Shown piece after piece: positions 37,901 to 50,900 of a DNA stretch of 64,000 bases; position 1 is the stretch's first letter; the number at the start of each line of letters is the position of its first letter. Below the pieces are notes generated by a model. It saw only the letters and a program-made list of their open reading frames with translations. It did no database searches and was not told where the DNA came from. Both the position numbers and the translations under genes were made by a program. The DNA is from Siniperca chuatsi (Eukaryota; Chordata; Actinopteri; Centrarchiformes; Sinipercidae), in assembly GCF_020085105.1 (NCBI RefSeq), contig NC_058052.1, positions 14,398,233-14,462,232 of the forward strand, read 5' to 3'.

Positions 37901-40900
37901 CAAAGTAACACAAGGACATGAACTTCTTTGGAGAAGTTTTTTGGAGAACAATTGAAGGGGATGGAACCCGGATGTTATGAAGCCCGACCCATTACAATCA
38001 GCTCACCTTCGACAGACCAAAGCCCTTCATACCTATGCACATATTACCATTCTCTTCTTTGCTAACAACACTCTTTTTTTCCATTTGATTGCTGTAAATT
38101 CAGTGCATTAGATACCTGGAACTCTCCTGCTAGACCTCCCCTAAAGGCCCAGGGCTCTTGGTCTCCTCTAAGGAATTGTGCTGAGGACTGACTACGACAC
38201 CCTGTTAGGAGCAGAGCCAAGCGGACATTGTTACCACAGGATGGGGCTCTCTGACACAGATGAAGCGAGTGGGGAGATGGGAAGGAAGGGGGTCATATGT
38301 ATCTAATAGCATAATTCGTATAAATAAATATATATTTTTTAAATCATTAAAACTTTAAAAAGGACCTAATTTGGAATAGATATATTATATTCAGAGGAAA
38401 TATTTTATGGGGCTCAAGCAACTAAAGCTTACGTGTTTGTAAGAGGAAATCAGGCCCAAGATATAAATTATTCAAAAAATCCTTTATGAGCTCTGCACCT
38501 TAAATTATCCGTTAATACAAAAATGTCAAACTGCTCCATATAATACAATACGCAGGTCTTAAGTAATAAGTTCTTTCATGCAGTGGAACACACGCTCTCC
38601 GAAAACTGAAGAGATAACTGAATTAAGTGCAGTTAAGCCCCCAGTAAGGGTAATACTCATCTGAAAATCTGACAGACTTCATAAATGTTATACTGACCAT
38701 CAGAACCAAAACCCATACTGTCTACGGACTACAAAAGTAAGCTTCAGCTGCTGTCACCCCACTGATTTTAGCACCCCGTGTGAAGTCACATTCTCATCTT
38801 ATCTGCTTCGTCACATGACTGGGGAGCATGAGTCATCAAACCAGGAAGACAGAACGAGAGGTAATATGAACATTCCCTGAGTTAAAGGGCCTCTCAGCTT
38901 ACTATTAAAAGCCACAATCATACAGACCAAAGATAAAATACGCTGCAGGGACAACGCATATAAAGACAAGTATATATCTCAAGCACACAGGGCTCTTAGA
39001 GTCTGCATACAGTAGCGTTGCTGCTAACGAAGTCTAACCCTGGTTGACGAGAAGCCCTGTCATGTGACCAGACAAATGCAGCGGACAATTAACACTGCTT
39101 TACATATGAACCTCACCCTGATACCTAAAACAATTCCTCTGATGAACTGACACAACACAGCACGCAGATGCACCCACGAGAGGAACCCTGAACTTGTTGC
39201 TTACTCCAATTAAAAACCACGAAACAGACAAAAGAATGATCTCTTAGTGGATTACTTCCACCTGATCAATTCAGACTGCATTGTCTTAACACAATCACAG
39301 TTATGCTGAAAACATGCAACTCTTGTTCTTGCATGGTCCAGGTGTGTGTGTGAGCACATTTATCATAACTACACAGTCAGAAATATCCCTGAGTAGGATG
39401 AAGATCATGTGCCGTGGTTAAATTTCAAAGCCAAGTGTAAATTCCCTTGAATAGGTGCATCAGGCTGGTCTGAGCCATTTCTATAGGCCTACTGATAGAA
39501 ACAAAAAAACAAGTTAGAGAGATGCTGCCAAAGAGAGAAATTTGGGAGTTAACACTTAGGATTCAAAGCTAAATCGCTGCGCAAAATGTGACTTCATCCG
39601 GAGGGCTACGTCCTTTCCTCCATATCAGTCTTTTACATTTATAAATCTAGTTTATGAAAAAAATGTAATAAATCCCTTTCAAAAATGAACAAAAGAAAGA
39701 GACAACGCAAGCACTGTGCATACATCGGCCACTGTCGATCCAATAGCAGTAGAAACTTGTACTGTGGATTCTTCCATCTGTACATAGTGAAGGGAGAAAA
39801 CAGTAGAAAATAGTAATTAGTAAGTGTTCTCAGTACAATAACCAGGGAGGTTTTGACTCAGTGCCGGCTGCACAGCTTCTATTAAGGGGAAACATGGGGG
39901 ACTGATTTAAAAACCTGCTAATAGCAACAGCACAAGTCAACAGTTAGAATATTCAAAGATAACTATATATATGGGGCACTTGATTTTCTCAATGTTGCTA
40001 AAGTGGTTATAATCGTTTACTGATGCATTACGCCAGTAGTGGAGATTTTTGATGTGGTTTTGCCAGTGTGGGTATGCTGCCTGCTGTGTACTGAGGGCTA
40101 GAGTCCTCAGCTTTACCATATAGCCGGACAGGACAGAAACCTGCGAATGAAACTGGGTTACAGGGGGTAACCTACAGGCCATGCTGGTGCTTCAGACTAT
40201 TCAAAAGAACACTCCAAAAAAGATGGAGATGTTATCACAAGGCTGAATGTCACTCAAACTGCATCACAGTGCACCATCTGAAAGAATGAAAGAAAGTGTG
40301 GGGTGAAGGGAGAGGGAGAAAGTAGGAGGGAAAGAGAGAAAGAATATCCTCTCTTATACAAGGTGATGGATGCCACCCTGATACAGATTGAGCAAATGAT
40401 TCAGAGGGTTAAAATCCACCAACAGCCTAATTTTAGAGACTACTCAGGGAGGCAACAACACAAAACTTCCTGTAATGTATTCATATGGTTCATGTTAAAA
40501 CCCGCTGAAAAAACAGAGACCAATTCAGAGATTTCTGACTCAGTTTATGCACCAGAATGGCCTTCCACAGTCAGTCAGTCAACTTTCTCTCCAAGCTCGC
40601 GTGCGCGCTAGGGCATGGAGGAGGGGGGGATGGGGACTTCCCCCTGGCTCCCATCCCCACAGACAGAGAGATGGAAGCAAGTGTGTCTGTGTGGGAATGC
40701 AGCAGTGATGTTACTGGATACACAGCAAGCAGCAGTAACCCTGCTGGGTCGTTTGCCACAGAGACCCAGTTTAGATATCACCAAGATGGAGTGGCTAGTT
40801 ATGGAATAAATAAGGAGGATGCTAGCAGTGCAAGCGGCATTCAGTCAGATGAAAAAAAAATTATAAAAGAAAACAATCAACATGTGTGAAACAAGAGCAA

Positions 40901-43900
40901 TTAATAGAATCCTAACTACTGAGTGGTGATGCATCTGGCCTGATCTGTGCTAAGCTGATCAATAATAAACTGCCATCAATTAAACTGGGGGTTTTAGTCA
41001 CTACTCAGATTCTCACCTTGTATACAGGTGGTGGCCAAGATCTCTAGGAGCCATATATCTCCAAGTCTTTGATCAGTAATATTACCATCTGTTAAGCAGA
41101 CTGTGCAAGATGTGTGAAATAATTATAAATTTGCCTCATTAAACTACATAGCACTGGACTACAACATAATCCATGCAGTTAAATAATCAATCATTACAGT
41201 GCTTTTTCTTTATATAATCTGAATTATTTTGTTAAGTGATTGAATGAATTGTGTGTCTCTAAGAATCTCTAAGAATAACAAAAGTCAGGACTATCAGACT
41301 TGATCAGACTATTACTATGCTACTGCTCGCTAAGAGTAAGCGCCTTATGGTTCCACTCATACATACCTAGCCACTGGACAAAAGACTTGACCATAGAAAT
41401 GATGCTCTTGATGTCCCAGATGTAAGAGTAGAGGTCGTATAGGATGGTGCGGTTGGCTGAATTGGACAGCCGCGTGAACATCTGGATGACTGAGCAGCAC
41501 ATCTCCTCAAACTTCTCTGCCCTTAATTGCCATTCTGCTACCTGCAAGCAACACAGTGATTGGAAATAAGAACAAATAATGTAGAAAAAGGACAGGACTC
41601 ACCATTTTGGTTTGTAATAGACCTTTTAACACAGCAGACATTTTGATTTGTCATAGTAGGAAAAGCACAGGGTTTACTCATAACATTAACAAAGGTTCTG
41701 TTTTATTTAAGTCTTGACAATGTTGGCATGATGTCATTTTATTATTTACACCTATGCTTTTCTGTGACATGTCAAAATGTCTTCAGAGAAAAAGGCAGAT
41801 GGTTTAATAAGGGAAGTTGTAGTTTACACAAATACACAGAACGCAATGCTCTGTGGTGCAAGCTCCATCTTCTATCATAACCACACCACCCAATGGGCAG
41901 TATGGGTAGTACACATCCACCATTTTGTTTTCAGCAACCAGCATTACCACAAGCAAGTTCAGTTAATAATGAACTAATTTCCCAGATAGACCTCTATCTC
42001 TCAACTCTCATTAATTACAATCAATTAACTCACCTTTTCAGTTTCCTTTCTCTTGCAGTTGACACTGACGACGCTGCTGTTAGCTCTTAGCCAGTTGAAC
42101 TCCTTTAACATCTGCACAGCCTTGTTTCCATGTTCATAAGGCAGGTAGAAGAGCTCTGCCAGCAAACTCAGGTCCTCAATTGTGAGGGGCTCTGCTGTGA
42201 ACAGGGGCTTTTCGTTGGGCCCCGGCACAAACACTTCCTGAGGACACAAACCAGCAATAATGTGACTTTGAATGGAATCCTAATTTGTTTTTGCCTTCAA
42301 TTGCAGATGTAAGGGAAAAAAGAAACTCACGAATGTTTGCAGCACCTGTTTGAGCTGATCATCTGTTTGCATAGGGGCGATATCGCTCCCAGAGTCCTCC
42401 TGGATAGACTCTTCAGGGGACTTTGACTCTGCCAGACTCTCCTTGTCTGTATCCATGGGTTTCAGGTCCTCAGCCATCTTGTCAGCTAAGATAGGACTAA
42501 CATGTTTCTCTTCTGGGTCAGCTTCTGCTTCTGGCTCAGGCTCATCTACCATCTTCTCAACCACCATCTCCATGGGCTCCTCATCTGAATCCTTCTTTTC
42601 CACCTCCACCTGCACAGATGCAGTATAAAAATACTTGTATATATATAGATGCTCTCCTCTTCAAGAAACAAATGTTAAATAAAGAAATTGAATTTTCTGT
42701 ATTGTACCAAACCACATAAATCATTACATAGTTGCTAGTTAATCAGGGGCCCAATCGGTAATTCTTAACTGTATAAATGACAATATATTCACATCAATAG
42801 GGAACTTGATTTCTAGAAGAAGCATGCAGTACTCATTCCGGTCATTCAAGCGCTACTTTTTTGTCTCATAGTAACAATAAAACTCACCTCCTCTACCTCC
42901 TGAGGTCTTTTTGCCATGGGGTGTGAGAGTGGATCCAGACAGAGAGGTGGCATGGCTGGAGACATGATGGGCTGCTGGAACACAGTTGTGACTGTTGTGG
43001 AAGAGCACAGAGAGGGAGCAGCCATGGATGACACGTCAATGGCTGTGCTTTTGGCACCACTCTGAGGCACCTGTCGGCCTGAAAGAAAAGAATTATCATT
43101 TTAGGCTGTCCATGCCAACACTATGCGTGTGTTCCAAGTATTACTGGTAGGAAATCCATTAGCATAGACATATGATATAATAATGGGACTGCTCTTACTG
43201 TTGTATTGATGAGGAACACAAAATTCCCCTAGCCATTCTGTGAGAGCCAGTTTCAGAGCAAGCTGTGGGCTGTAGAGCATGTCTGTCTCCAGTTCTTCAT
43301 CACTGCCCTCATTCTCTAACTTGATTTGGATGGACACTGTGCTGTCCTCACCATCCGCTGGTAAGAGCAAGATGGAGAAACAAACGATGATTGATGAATG
43401 ACCTGCATTACAGTATAACCTCATACAGAGAGGTCACAGTGTATCCACATCAAAACATTATAAATTAGTAAACTTTTGGATCATACTTACTCATGACCAC
43501 ATCCTTGCGCACCCCATTCATATTAGACTTGTACCAGGTGGCCAGAGTGTGGATCGCTACAAAGTTGGACTCAAACTCGCAGTTAGGGTTGGTGAGGACT
43601 CCCTTCAGCCTGGGGATGAGCTCTGTAGAGCGGCCTTTGTATGGACCCAAGAAAAGCCTTTTCTGGTCATAATCATTGGCGTGAATGTTGTCCCAGATCA
43701 CTGGGGCTCTTCTTAGGATTTTTGACACCTCCTCAATAGATTCCACTGTGATATCTTTGGACACCACCTTAGGGCCTGCAGAAAACATATTCCAATTAAT
43801 AATTGTATCTACTACACTGAAATGTATGACTGTATGCTTAACAGAAGCAATGGTGTCGGTCAGTTGACAGGAAACTGTGTTAGACTCACCTGTCCATAGC

Positions 43901-45927
43901 ACGTCAATGTCAGGCAGTAGCTTCTCTCCTACTGTGTGGAGGTAGGGGGACTGAGGGACATTTGGGTAGCAGAATGTTCCACAGTACTCTGTATTTCAAG
44001 GCAAGAAAACAAACAAATAATGAATAAACAAGTAGATAAAAATAATTGTGTAAAATGTGCAAAGGATTAAGACATAGAACTGAGGTACCTGTGGGACAGA
44101 AGAGGAAGGTTTCGGGCTCTCCCAGGTACTGGTAGATTTCGTTGGTAATGGAAACCTGAGCATGCGCAAATGAGCTGAACACCTCTTTGTCAGCAGGGCA
44201 CATGTTGTGGTCAATATCGTCAAAAAGTAAGGCAAATGACTTGCAGCCAAAGTGAGAAACCTGAGGGGGAGAGAAAGGGGTTGAACATGAAATCCAACAA
44301 AATAGTTAAAGAATGACACAGAGTGTAAGATACATGGAACTCTTGAAGACACGTATCAAGAGTTTTAACACACTGTTCATGCTACGGTCATGCAAAATGT
44401 TGCAATACCTGATCAAGTTTCCTCTTGAGTGCAGAAACCTCTTTCTGATTGGAGAAGGTGATGTCCAGTCCAGGGGAAATGGCATATATGAACTCTATCC
44501 CATGCTCTTTAGCAGCACCAATTAAAGTCATGAGTTGCTCTAGGAGATAGTTGGAGAAAACCACTCACTGAATGCATTATTGTGCATTTAAAACAACTTA
44601 TCTGAAAACCTTTTTCCACTTCACCCATGTTTGAAACTGGAATATGCAAACTGTCCTTTAACTTAGATAACTAGGCATTATTCATTTTCCTTGCCCTAAT
44701 ACGACTGATCCCAAGATCTGTTCTTAATAGTCACCTGCTTCTTCCACTGAGTACAGCTCTCTCCAGAACATTCTGTGTTTGTAGTCATCTTTGGGTGCAT
44801 AAAGGTATGTATTCAGTCCCCATTTTTGCTGCCTGTGAAGTGCAATGTTGTACAAACTCAGTATAACAACCCAAATCATCTAGCTATAATGCTATTAATC
44901 ATTAATATGCCTGCTTAAATAATTTCACATAGTTCATCATACCTTCTGAACAACTCTTTCCTCTGCTCCATTGTCCATGGTCGACCATAAAAGCCTGCAT
45001 CAGCAAACAATACATTCAGATGATAATCAACTACATTTCTTGTGCATAATGAGCTGCTTGACTGCTACAACTAATAATTAGCCCCTAGGTGTAGGCTGGG
45101 TTGGAAATGCCATTAGACAATGCAATGTTTGCTTATTTATACTGTTACAGTTTTTCTGTACTTTTTTCTATGAATTGTCAAAAATTACCATTTTAAGTTG
45201 GGTCACTGAAGGCCAATACTATGTCATAATTTTTCTTATTTAGTTTGACCAGAAGCCAAACCACACAAAATGTATACACTATTTATAATATGACACAAAC
45301 AAAAGCAAACAAGTATTCACCTTAGTGAAGTCGTAACCTGCCAACGTTTGGTATATTTACTTGACAAATGACTATCAAAATTAATCCTATATCAACATTG
45401 GAATTACTGTTGATCACTGAATATAAATTATATATATTAATAACTGAATATAAATTCAACGATCTGCCCGTGAACAACGTGTGATGATATATAATTTGCA
45501 AACATGATTCATTTGATTAGCGTTTAACATATGACTTGAGTTTTTTTTAGACAACTCACAATCGATTTCTGACTATTGATTTCCAAGTGTTATCCAGTTG
45601 TACAATAGCCTAATTACTTGTATTTCCAATTGATAACAATAATCAGCCTCCCCAGGAAGTAGGATTGCTGCAGCATTTCGATGCCCTATTTATGAGTGTG
45701 TGCAGGTCACAACTGGATCAAATGTCAAATTTGATTGTTTTCACTCTATATTCAATATTACCTTCCACGACTCCACTTATGAATTTTCTGTGGCCCGTCG
45801 CTTCGACTGCAATGCTGGACTCTTCCACCGGGACAGGGGCCTCGGCACAAGCCTCTCCGGAGACTGGGCTGGGGCTCGGCTCACCGTCCACTGGAGGCGT
45901 CTCCAGCGTCTTATCTTTTTGAACCAT
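34961..45927 (-). CDS. oga: Protein O-GlcNAcase (OGA/MGEA5)
   Basis: OGA removes O-linked GlcNAc from nuclear and cytoplasmic proteins. Eighteen minus-strand exons join in frame: 45927-45762, 44994-44943, 44832-44735, 44539-44409, 44260-44089, 43988-43890, 43775-43491, 43357-43199, 43078-42888, 42609-42331, 42237-42034, 41541-41367, 38201-38116, 37002-36898, 36433-36342, 36239-36047, 35936-35777, 35097-34961. They total 2784 nt or 927 aa, against 916 in human. The GH84 domain begins at VVEGFYGRPW. The catalytic aspartate pair lies in LLFDDIDHN (about residues 163 and 164), corresponding to human D174/D175. The acidic linker ([32 protein letters not shown]) precedes the stalk helices. The C-terminal acetyltransferase-like domain includes [16 protein letters not shown] and ends [12 protein letters not shown]. 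The N-terminal leader ([12 protein letters not shown]) differs from mammals, as expected of a disordered region. The exon 13 junction coincides with human residue 662. Confidence 0.97.
41616..41800. mobile_element. Inverted-repeat mini-element in oga intron 11
   Basis: The left end AATAGACCTTTTAACACAGC continues CAGACATTTTGATTTGTCATAG. The right half, TTACACCTATGCTTTTCTG then GAGAAAAAGGC, is a reverse-complement match to the left terminus of the related copy at 47129-47471. It lies between oga exons 12 and 11 and carries no coding sequence. Confidence 0.6.
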
Positions 45928-46330
45928 TGTTAGAGATTTCACTCGGTGGAAAGTTACCAAATTCTGATGAATTCAGAGAGCACCGAGTTATTTTTAAATG
46001 TAGTCTAGCAGACAAATTCGCCAAGCAAAACCTGGAGTCAATAAATCGCGTCACCGTCTGTCTAACGATAACGTTAGCTATCTTACGGTATTAGCGAGTC
46101 TATCAAAATTGTCGAAAAAATAGCTACTGCTTCTACGAGATGTAATCGAAATTACTATCAGGTGATACAGTACAAATTTTATGTTGGTTAATATATCCGG
46201 AAAAACAAGACGTCCGTTTGTTTTTGTCCGATCATTTTCTCCTCTTTATCGTAGATAGATTTGCCCTGTTTCAGTCGGTTCTTCCTGTTTACACCGAGTG
46301 CGCATGCTCATGGGACTAGATTAAACCAGT
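45928..46330 (-). promoter_or_regulatory. oga: oga promoter and 5' UTR region
   Basis: The segment upstream of the oga start contains TGCGCATGC at 46299-46307, close to the NRF-1 consensus, and a nearby CTTCCTGT that fits an ETS core. Both are common in TATA-less housekeeping promoters. The transcription start was not placed. Confidence 0.4.
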
Positions 46331-47003
46331 CAAAACTAGATCTGCGTGACAAAAAATCGCAAAGATGTCACCATGGCAAAGAGATATATGACATTTCTAC
46401 TCAGCAACGCTAAAAAAATCCACCTCTAGCGAACATTACAAAAGGTACAATTATCTGTTTTTGAAACCATACAATTGCCGCTTACAGGCAATTGATTTAT
46501 GAAGGAAAATGACAGCATTCGCAATTGTACAAAATGTCTTAATTGAGATATTTAGTTCTAAAACAATTAAGGAATAGTACTCGAGCCTGATTTATTTATG
46601 TTATTGCGGGCAATAATAATCTCGCTGAGTTATCAAGGACCCAGGTTAATAATTGTTCGCAGAATTCCTAAATTTGAAGAACACGTTTAGATAACCCTCA
46701 TTCAAATGATTGTGTTGAATATCTCAACAGCTTTCTAATTTCTTGGGATTCCAGTCCATATTAGGAATGCAGCTGAGCTCCAACACCACATCCAAAGGGG
46801 AGGTGCTGCTCATCTCTTATGACCTGAGCCTGTCAGCAAAAATACACATGCTTTGTTCTAAATCACCAGGAAATATCCTATTATATTTTTGCATAATTAC
46901 CCAGAACTTCTAATACAGCAAGTAACCCCCACCCAAAGGAAGCACAATGTGCATGAGTTAATGGAAGCCAGTGCTGTTTAGAGGAGAGGTCCTTTCTCCT
47001 TTG
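46331..47003. other. Intergenic region between oga and pprc1
   Basis: No gene, RNA or clear repeat was recognised between the oga promoter and the mini-element cluster. Confidence 0.4.
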
Positions 47004-47471
47004 TGATAGGCTTTTTTCACAGCAGACATTTTGACTTAAAGGGAAAGCACAAGTTTTACTAATTACATGAAAGATAGCTCTTTTCTATTTAAGTGTCCCA
47101 ATATGCCCCGACAGTGTGCCAGTGAGTCAATTAGACCTTTTTCCTCAGACATTTTGGCATGTCATAGCAGGAAAAAGCACAGGTGTAATTAATTACAAGT
47201 GCATTCCATTTAGGTGAGCTAGTTCCAGGGCCATGGTCTTTTGCATGCTGGCATGGCTTACTGGGACACTTAAACTCAGCCATCTTTAACAAAATTAGTT
47301 TCTCCTGTGCTTTTCCTCCTTTGAGTGTCAAAAAAATCTGCCATGACAAATGTGTATACCAGGACCCTGAAACCAAAGCAGCAAAATTGAATTGGGCCAT
47401 TACTTATATTATTCACACCTATGCTTTTCTTGGGACACGCAAGAATGCCTTATGTGAAAAAGGCCTATTAC
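47004..47471. mobile_element. Tandem partial and full copies of the same mini-element
   Basis: Two left ends occur in series: GATAGGCTTTTTTCACAGCA near 47004 and TTAGACCTTTTTCCTCAGAC near 47130. Each is followed by an ACATTTTG and GGAAAAGCACA-like stretch. A right end at about 47400-47471 (TTCACACCTATGCTTTTCTT to GTGAAAAAGGCCTA) is the inverted match. I read this as a truncated copy followed by a copy of about 340 bp with both ends. A third relative lies in oga intron 11. Confidence 0.6.
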
Positions 47472-47571
47472 CTCTCGACAAATAACTTCCCTTCATGTTT
47501 TTAAAGATGCAACTAAACAATGATAAAAGCAATGCACACAGTTGAGTTGGAATGAAAAACAAACAATGCAT

Positions 47572-47941
47572 TTAAGGTTCTCTTTTTTTTTTTATTTAGG
47601 TTTGTAGTACATTCAAATGTATTACAGCATCTCCCAGTAATTAAGGAGTTTCATTCACCTTCCCCCTTTTAAAATTGATTCTCTCCATACAATTCAAAAT
47701 TTATTTTTTACATTTAAATAAATTTTAAAAAATTATTTCATTTCATTTTTTTTTCTTTTACTACTTTCATTACAAATCTTCACTTCAATAGAAGGTGTTA
47801 GCTTGCAGAAACAAAATAAAACAAACAAAAAAAGTATGCAAAACTAATTCAACAACTAAAATGTAAAGACAATGTTGCAGGTGAGGAGCCAACCGTTGGC
47901 TCTGAGGTAAGTGTCAGCTGCTTCCTGCTTCAGGCCTCCTG
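47572..47941 (-). other. pprc1: pprc1 3' UTR
   Basis: This is sequence after the pprc1 stop at 47942-47944. A minus-strand AATAAA is formed by TTTATT at 47591-47596. The region is AT-rich with poly-T and poly-A runs. The 3' end is approximate. Confidence 0.5.
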
Positions 47942-50900
47942 TTACCTCTTCAGATTCTGCTGGGCCTGTTTCAGTAAAGTGTCGAAGTCTAGTGCATGAA
48001 ATTTGCCTTTCGCAGGCACTGGATCGTACTCTCTACTCGAATCTGAAAAGAGAAGGACACACAAAGTCAGCATTGCATTAAAAAAGAGGGACAAAGACAG
48101 TGGAACATACTGCATTTGGGTTGGACAATTTCAAAAGACTAATGTGATTCTTGAAACAACAGCTGGAGCCAGGATTTTATAAATGATTAAGTCACGATTC
48201 CAAATGCCCTCTGCAAAACCCATCCCAAATTTTTTGTACATTTTATCCTTCTATATGATTTAAATTCTGTTTCAAAACCTTCTCCACTTTCATACAAATG
48301 TTATTTTTTTTGCAAGTCCAAAAAAGTAAAATTTGAATATGTCGAGTCAAAAAACATCAGAACAAACATTTTAAAAACACATCATCTGTAATTTAATGTT
48401 TCATTAAAACAGGGCAGGTCTATAAAACCTCCACATTCATAAAATCAATACAGAGGACATGGTAGCTACAGCAAGCCATGAAAGACTTGGTGGCGACTGT
48501 GTGTAAGCCACATAATAGTTAATTGCTCAACATCCTATATCTTAATGTATACTTTTGATAATTTCGTGTTAAAAAAGACAATTTTTAAACAGCACATTAA
48601 AGGCTGGTATGCTACACCCCCCCCCAAATAGCTGCCATGCGGTTTGCCAAGTTTCTGAGTTATTGGCTGTAGTTCACAAAGTACTATGGCTCTCTGTTGC
48701 ATTTAGCTTGAGGTGAGAACCCGGTATCAGGATGAACTGCAGCCAATATCTTCTGCAAACCACATCAGTACTATTTGGATGCATAAGCAGCACTCTGGTT
48801 AAGAGCTACAGGAACCTTTGTTGTGTGTCGATTTATGTGTACCTAGGTCAGAATAGCTGGTCTTGCAGAACTGTCTCCTTCCACCAAAACAGAGATCAAA
48901 TGGCAGCTCATCAGGCTTGCGAAGCTTGCTTCCATTCTCTATGGCCGTGAAAGCATCCTTGGTGTCGTAATAAGTCACAAACCCATAGTTGTCCCTGAGA
49001 CAGATAACCAAAACATAGCCTGTATTAATTCTCAGTTTGTCAGAGGTCTAGTGAAGGTCATAACAGGTCTTTGACATAGTTTTGAACTGTGACTTGTTTT
49101 TAAAAGAGCCACCTGGGGGTGTTGCCAGGAGGCCCCAGTTATGAACAAGCCTGAACTTACTTTAGCACTGTAGCTTGGCCTAAGAGGTCACAGACAAGAC
49201 CAACAAGGTTCAAAGACAGCGCAATTTGCTCATATTATAGCCTTATTAAAATTTCAACAGTAAAGTAATCCCTTATCACAAAAGCCAACAATGAAGAGAA
49301 TTGTATGCATATATAATACTAGCTGTTTATGTACTTACCCATGGTCTCTAAAGTGCAGGGTGCAGTCTTCAATCTCGCCAAATAAAGAGAAGCGCTCTTT
49401 AAGTTCTTTTTGTGTCATCGTTCCCTGAATTCGACCAACGTAAACAACACGGCGCTCCTCCTGAGAGAAGAAAGTAGTCAGATGATTCAGTTACAATATT
49501 TGACCTATTTTGCTTCGAGACCTGTGTCCTCAAGAGTAAAATTAACTTACGATGGCCTTCTCCTTGCATTTCTTGACCTCTTCCACACGTGTTCCTCTGT
49601 GACCATAGCCAGGCCTACTTGAGGGACTGACGAAGACAAGATGAAGCCTTTAGTTATTTTTTTTTAACTGCTTGTCAAAGTATGGGTTATGCACACGTAG
49701 AACAGCTATAAAATCCATGTAATGACTAGCACGATTCATATACCGTACCTGTACAATCTACTGCTTCTACTCCACTGTGCTCGTCTCTGAGGGGATCGAG
49801 ACCGCGACCTGGAACGACTCCAAGAGCCAGAACGAGAGGAGGAATAAGAGTACCTTCTCCTTCTGGGAGGGGAGCGGGACACAGAGGGAGAGGACCGAGA
49901 GGAGGACCGGGATGAGGAGCTGGAACTACTCCCAGAGTGACAGGGACGATACCTAGTGAGGAAATGGGAAGGAATGCCAGTGATGAACAAGCAAAATCAT
50001 AACCCCCAGAAATGGTCATCAAGATGCTGCATGAACTTAAGATATCTCGACTGAGGACCTAACCTTTTCTTAGATGGAGAGCGTGATCTAGACCGAGATC
50101 TAGAGGAATGGGAGTCTGACTCTGAACCGCTGGACATAGGGCTGGGAGAACGATGGGATCTTCTTTTTCTAGACCGGCCTCCAGTCCTCTCTTTGGGACT
50201 AGATCTGGGGCTGGGTGCGCGAGAAGCGGCATGTCGACGGTAGGACCTTCCAAAAGGCCCTCTCCTGGGGCTTCCTTCTTTAACAGTGGCAACAGTCTCC
50301 TGCCGAGCAGGCGAAGCATCAGGAGTCTCCAGAACAGAGCTTATCTGCATCCCATCAGTCCTGTGATCCAAGGGCTCTGTCAGTGGAAATTCTTGTGTTT
50401 TGGTTGTAACCGCAGTGCTCGTAGTAGACTGGGCAGACGATGCCGGGGCAGCTGGGGGTTTTTGTGTAGTGGTAGCAGCGGGTTGCTTGATGGGTTTAAT
50501 AGTGATAAAAGACTGCTGTTTGACATTCCAGCGTTTGCCTGACTCTCCAGTAGAAGTGTCTTTGTTGGGGAGGCAATAGTCATGGTCCATGCATGCAACG
50601 TCGGGGGCTACAGTGGCAGCAGCAGCGGGTTTGCTGCGGGACCTGACTGAGGGCAGAGGCCGGGCTTCTATCTGGATAGCCTTGCAAGGACTCGACTTGG
50701 AGGCCTCAGTGGCCTTGCTCTTCCCCAGCAGGGCCACAGCAGCCAGGGGTTTCCACATCTGGTGGGGAGGAGTGGCTGGAGGAGTCAGAGCTGAAGCAGA
50801 GGGAAAGAAAGTGCACTACAATTACAGCCAACATTCAAGAGCAGCTGGCCATCTGTGTTGCAAGGTAGCAAATCTCTGATCATGATGTACAATTTTAGAA

